A DNA stretch of 64,000 bases from the NCBI RefSeq assembly GCF_000721495.1, contig NZ_JOHY01000013.1, positions 1 to 64,000 on the forward strand. Direction: 5' to 3'. Of the stretch, positions 60,690 to 64,000 are shown in pieces. A program made the position numbers and the translations under genes. The stretch comes from Streptomyces sp. NRRL F-5123 (lineage in GTDB: Bacteria > Actinomycetota > Actinomycetes > Streptomycetales > Streptomycetaceae). The number at the start of each line of letters is the position of its first letter. Position 1 is the first letter of the stretch. The notes below the pieces were generated by a model, which ran no database searches, was not told the DNA's origin, and worked only from the letters and a program-made list of their open reading frames with translations.

Positions 60690-61697
60690 TTGAAAGCACA
60701 TGTCATGGACCTGCTGGGTGTTACGGCCGAGGAGGAGGAGCTCTACCGGCACTTCCTGCGTCACCCGCACACGTCCGTCGATGATGTCTGCCTGCTCTTT
60801 CCCTACTCGCCGGAGGAAGTCCGGGCCGTTCTGGCAAGGCTGCGCGACCGCCGGATGATCTGCTGGGAGGGCGAAGAGGCGTGGGCGAACGATCCAGAGG
60901 TCGTCGTCCCCTGGCTGGCCGAGGAGAAACTGCAACTGCTGCACGAGCAGATGCGGTTGCTCGTCAACCTCCAGCCCGTCATCGACGCACTGAGAAGTGA
61001 CGGCCCGGCAGGCAACGACCTGTTCGCGCCCGGGGTGTCCCGGCTCACCGGAATGCCGAGCATCCAGGCGCGGATGGACCATCAGGCGTTCACCGCGCGC
61101 ACCGAGCTCCTGCGGATCACCCCGTACGACACGTTCAACGTCGTCGGACCCGACCACATCCGCCCCCTCGACATGCGCTGCCTGCGGCGCGGGGTACGGG
61201 TCCGCAACCTGGTCCGTCCCTGTGCCCTCCGGCACCCCACAACCGCCGCCTATCTGCGGGAGACCACCGCCGCGGGCGCCGAGGTCAGGGTCTCCGACTC
61301 GCTGAGCGAGATCATGCTCATCTACGACCGGCAGACCGCCCTGATCCCGGTCAACACCCGGGACGCCTCGGGGGGCGCCCTGCTGGTCCGCGAGGCCGGG
61401 CTGGTCACGACGATCGTCAACCAGATGGAACGGTTATGGGAGTCGGGATACACCCCGGAGGAGACCACCCCCGCCGGGGCCGGCGGCACGGCGGGAGCCG
61501 CCGACGCTCAGCTCACCCAGGCCCAGATCGCGGTGCTGCGGGCCATGTGCACTGCGAGCAAGGACGAAGTGGGTGCCCGGGCAGCGGGTATGTCGTTGCG
61601 CACCTACCGCCGCCACATCGCGGACCTGATCCGCAGGACGGGTGCGGAGAACCGTGTCCAGGCGATGCTGCTGGCGCGGGAGTCCGGCTGGATCTGA
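60690..61697 (+). CDS. TrmB-like/LuxR-type transcriptional regulator
   Basis: The protein has about 335 aa. The N-terminal winged helix (LLGVTAEEEELYRHFLRHP, VDDVCLLFPYSPEEVRAVLARL) resembles TrmB/MarR. The middle part resembles a phospholipase-D-like sensing fold. The C-terminal HTH of LuxR type (QIAVLRAMCTASKD, MSLRTYRRHIADLIRRTGAENR) is complete. Such chimeric regulators are frequent in streptomycete biosynthetic clusters. The start is TTG 60690 with GGGAG at 4 bp, or ATG 60705. It follows the tiny peptide ORF and converges with the exporter gene. Confidence 0.82.
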   Translation: MKAHVMDLLGVTAEEEELYRHFLRHPHTSVDDVCLLFPYSPEEVRAVLARLRDRRMICWEGEEAWANDPEVVVPWLAEEKLQLLHEQMRLLVNLQPVIDALRSDGPAGNDLFAPGVSRLTGMPSIQARMDHQAFTARTELLRITPYDTFNVVGPDHIRPLDMRCLRRGVRVRNLVRPCALRHPTTAAYLRETTAAGAEVRVSDSLSEIMLIYDRQTALIPVNTRDASGGALLVREAGLVTTIVNQMERLWESGYTPEETTPAGAGGTAGAADAQLTQAQIAVLRAMCTASKDEVGARAAGMSLRTYRRHIADLIRRTGAENRVQAMLLARESGWI

Positions 61698-61717
61698 ACG
61701 CGGGTGAGCCCGTGTGC

Positions 61718-63088
61718 TCACCCGGCTGCCGGGCGCGCGGGCGTCGGCTTGACGCCCAGCGCACGCAGCGCCGGGCTGGTCATGAAGAGCAGGGCGCAGG
61801 CCACCAGGGTCCCGCCCAGCACGAGCAGCGCGCCCGTGCCGCCGAGGACCTGCGACAGCACACCGCCGAGCAGCGGGCTGAGCGGTGCCAGGCCGAGACT
61901 CACCACGCCCAGCAGCGACATGAGGCGTCCCATCATCGCCTCCGGCGTCTCCTCGGCCACGAGCACCTTCAGCGCCACGTTCAGCGCGGGAATGGCCACC
62001 ATCCCCGTGAGGAGCATTCCCGCCGGCCAGAACGCGCCGAGCGGTGCAGTCGCCGCGCACAGGGCGGCGCCGAAGGCGAACGCCACCGCCGTCATCAGCC
62101 GCCCGGGAGCCAGCAGTTGGCTGATCGGGGCGGAGAGGGCCGATCCGAGCAGTCCGCCCACCCCGGACGCGGCCAGCACCAGGCCGGTGACGGCCGAGTT
62201 GCCCCCCCGGTCGTGGACGACGGTGATGATGGGCAGCAACTGCGCGTTCACCACGAGGTTGATGAGAACAGAGAAGGCCAACGCGGCCCGGATGCCCGGG
62301 CGTTGCCACACCCAGCGGACCGCCTGCCCGACGTCGGCCCGCATCCCGCCGCCCCCCGGCGTCGGCTGTCGGGCCGCGGACCCCTCCGCCGCGTCTGGGG
62401 CACCCGGACGCCGGGGAACCCGGGCCAGCAGCAGACACACCAGGGAGACTGCGTAACTGAGCATGTCGGCCAGGAAGGGCAGGACGCGCGCCAGCCCGTA
62501 CAGCGCGCCGCCGAGCGGCGGTCCGGCCAGCAGGGCGGCGTGCCCGCGTGCCTCCTCCTGGGAGTAGGCGCCGAACAGCTGCTCCGCCGGGACGATCGCC
62601 CGCAGCGAGGCGGCGTGCGCGGGCCCGAAGAAGGCGTCCGCGGCGCCGCTGACCGCGGCCACGCCCAGCACCAGCCCGAAGGGCACGCCGGTACCCATCG
62701 AGAAGAGCGCCGCCACCAGGCCGCCGGTCGACACGACGCGTACGGCTTCGCAACTCAGCAGGATGCGGCGCCGGTCCAGGCGGTCCACCCACACCCCGGC
62801 CGGTATCGACGTCACGAGGTTCACCGCGATCCGGCAGGCTGCCGCAAAACCGGCCAGTGCCGGCTTCCCGGTGACCGCGAGCAGCAGCAGGGGCATGGCA
62901 ACATACGTCATGGACGAGCCGAGACCGGAGACCGCGCCGCCGATCCACATCATGCGGAAGCGGAAGTTGCGGCGCAGGGGTACCGGTGGCTCGGGTGCCG
63001 GGCCCCGGAGGTGGACGGGCCGGACGTCCTGCCCGCTGCCGCCCGCCCGCTCCTCGGCCGGTGTCGCTTCTTCGTGCACGGGGATCAC
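61718..63088 (-). CDS. MFS-type drug/metabolite exporter
   Basis: The protein has 456 aa, with twelve predicted membrane helices and the MFS motif A-like VWVDRLDRRRILL after helix 2. It resembles the multidrug/macrolide exporter branch (MefA/EntS-like). It is 20 bp from the convergent regulator. GTG 63088 forms a GTGA overlap with the upstream methyltransferase; GTG 63079 fits the GGAGAG site better. It probably exports the cluster product or another hydrophobic compound. Confidence 0.88.
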   Translation of the reverse strand: MIPVHEEATPAEERAGGSGQDVRPVHLRGPAPEPPVPLRRNFRFRMMWIGGAVSGLGSSMTYVAMPLLLLAVTGKPALAGFAAACRIAVNLVTSIPAGVWVDRLDRRRILLSCEAVRVVSTGGLVAALFSMGTGVPFGLVLGVAAVSGAADAFFGPAHAASLRAIVPAEQLFGAYSQEEARGHAALLAGPPLGGALYGLARVLPFLADMLSYAVSLVCLLLARVPRRPGAPDAAEGSAARQPTPGGGGMRADVGQAVRWVWQRPGIRAALAFSVLINLVVNAQLLPIITVVHDRGGNSAVTGLVLAASGVGGLLGSALSAPISQLLAPGRLMTAVAFAFGAALCAATAPLGAFWPAGMLLTGMVAIPALNVALKVLVAEETPEAMMGRLMSLLGVVSLGLAPLSPLLGGVLSQVLGGTGALLVLGGTLVACALLFMTSPALRALGVKPTPARPAAG

Positions 63089-63975
63089 CTCTCCGGTTCA
63101 CTCGACGGGCCGCCGGGCATCGCGGTGGGCAGCGGGTTACCCCGGCGCGCGTGCGCGACGACCCGCAGATAGGTGTGGCCCAGCGCGAAGGGCCCGGCGG
63201 CGCCGACGCGGTGCGCGTGCAGCAGCTCGCGGTACTCGTCGGCGAATTCCCGGTGCGCCGCGGGCGAGAGCCGGGGCTTCAGCGCCGCCGGGAGCCCGCC
63301 GGGCGCCTGCTGCCGCGTCCACATCTCCGCGAACGACGGATAGGGCCGGACGAGCCGCTCGCGGCTGGTCGCGATGCCGTCGCAGTACGGGCTGAGCAGC
63401 GCGGTGACCAGGGCCGGGTCACCCCAGCGCAGCGGGAAGGCGTAGGGCAGGGTGGGCGGATCGTACCGGGCCAGCAGTTCGTCGGTGCGGGCGTGCAGGG
63501 AGTCGGCGGTGTGCGCGGTGAAGGCGAACACCCCGCCGGGTGCCAGGACGCGGACGACCTCGCGGACGGCGGCGTCGGGATCAGCTGCATAGACCACGGC
63601 GAAGTTGCTCAGGACCTTGGTGAAGGCACCGCGACGGTACGGTAGGCGCTCGGCGTCGGCGACCGCCCAGGATGCGCGGCGGACGCGCGCCGCGCCGGCC
63701 CTTACCACGGCCTCGTTGAGGTCGCAGGCAACGGTCCGCGCTCCCGCGCGTGCGGCGGCCCGCGCGACGTTGCCGTCGCCCGCTCCGAGGTCGAGCGCCG
63801 TGTCGCCCGCGACGACGAGGGCGGCGCGTACCAGATCGCGTGCGGCCGGTTCCTGCACCCGCGCGGTCCCAGCCGCCACCCGGGCCCGGCCCACCTGCCG
63901 CTTCCACCGTGCGGCCTGCGGCGGGGTGAGGGGCGGTACGCGGGCGCCGGACGTCCGCGGGGCGGGCTCAGCCAT
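63085..63975 (-). CDS. Class I SAM-dependent methyltransferase
   Basis: The protein has 296 aa. The SAM motif ALDLGAGDGNVARAAAR, then VACDLNEAVVRAG and ADAERLPYRRGAFTKVLSNFAVVY, is the UbiE/COQ5-like pattern. ATG 63975 has AGAGGA upstream. It is coupled to the exporter gene by a 4-nt overlap, so the two are one operon. Substrate unknown; it could be a resistance or tailoring methyltransferase. Confidence 0.87.
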   Translation of the reverse strand: MAEPAPRTSGARVPPLTPPQAARWKRQVGRARVAAGTARVQEPAARDLVRAALVVAGDTALDLGAGDGNVARAAARAGARTVACDLNEAVVRAGAARVRRASWAVADAERLPYRRGAFTKVLSNFAVVYAADPDAAVREVVRVLAPGGVFAFTAHTADSLHARTDELLARYDPPTLPYAFPLRWGDPALVTALLSPYCDGIATSRERLVRPYPSFAEMWTRQQAPGGLPAALKPRLSPAAHREFADEYRELLHAHRVGAAGPFALGHTYLRVVAHARRGNPLPTAMPGGPSSEPER

Positions 63976-64000
63976 CGTCGTCCTCTGCCGCCGGCATCAG

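Overview
High-GC DNA (about 73% G+C) with strong G/C bias at third codon positions, many GTG/TTG starts, GGAGG-type ribosome sites and 4-nt GTGA/ATGA gene overlaps. Gene content points to Streptomyces or a close relative such as Kitasatospora: crotonyl-CoA carboxylase/reductase, DUF3040, many SpoIIE/STAS/RsbW-type switch proteins, SCO6745-family proteins, and Tat-exported hydrolases. I see no rRNA, tRNA, CRISPR array, insertion sequence, prophage or sigma-factor gene.

Layout. 1-6 kb: the end of ccr, a MerR-PP2C fusion with its own MerR-type promoter, a GrpB remnant, small secreted and membrane proteins, a HhH DNA-repair protein, DUF3040, and a GAF-SpoIIE-HATPase protein that has lost phosphatase metal ligands. 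6-14.7 kb: a stand-alone condensation-domain protein next to a GTGCC repeat, an epimerase-hydrolase fusion under a TetR regulator with two matching operator sites, an Smr protein, an Ntn-type hydrolase, a lipoprotein, a GntR regulator and an SCO6745-family protein. 15-34 kb: a dense signalling region. It contains a Cache-PAS-GAF-SpoIIE-HATPase sensor, a tightly overlapped stressosome-like operon (RsbR-RsbS-RsbT-RsbT/RsbX-histidine kinase-REC/SpoIIE) ending in a U-tract terminator, a 1389-aa hybrid protein carrying kinase, receiver, phosphatase and anti-sigma-kinase modules, and further STAS, HATPase and MEDS proteins. 34-48 kb: a MoxR/DUF58/transglutaminase-like operon whose transglutaminase domain lacks the catalytic triad, two tandem paralogous four-cysteine exported proteins, YihY, DUF1232, a TerD pseudogene, a ricin-type lectin, and a three-gene CHAT-protease cassette. 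48-56 kb: a second SCO6745-family protein, an alpha/beta hydrolase, a large secreted triple-module plus NHL-propeller protein and a Tat-exported phosphoesterase. 56-64 kb: a compact cluster built round an MfnB-type furan synthase, with aldehyde dehydrogenase, zinc alcohol dehydrogenase, two methyltransferases, a TrmB/LuxR-like regulator with a tiny upstream peptide ORF, and an MFS exporter.

How the genes may work together. The 15-34 kb block has the parts of partner switching (STAS proteins, HATPase kinases, PP2C phosphatases) and of a stressosome, but the sigma factor it would control must lie elsewhere. The 56-64 kb block reads as a small uncharacterised biosynthetic pathway: two glyceraldehyde-3-phosphate condensed to a furan aldehyde phosphate, then oxidised, methylated and exported. 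That product is inference.
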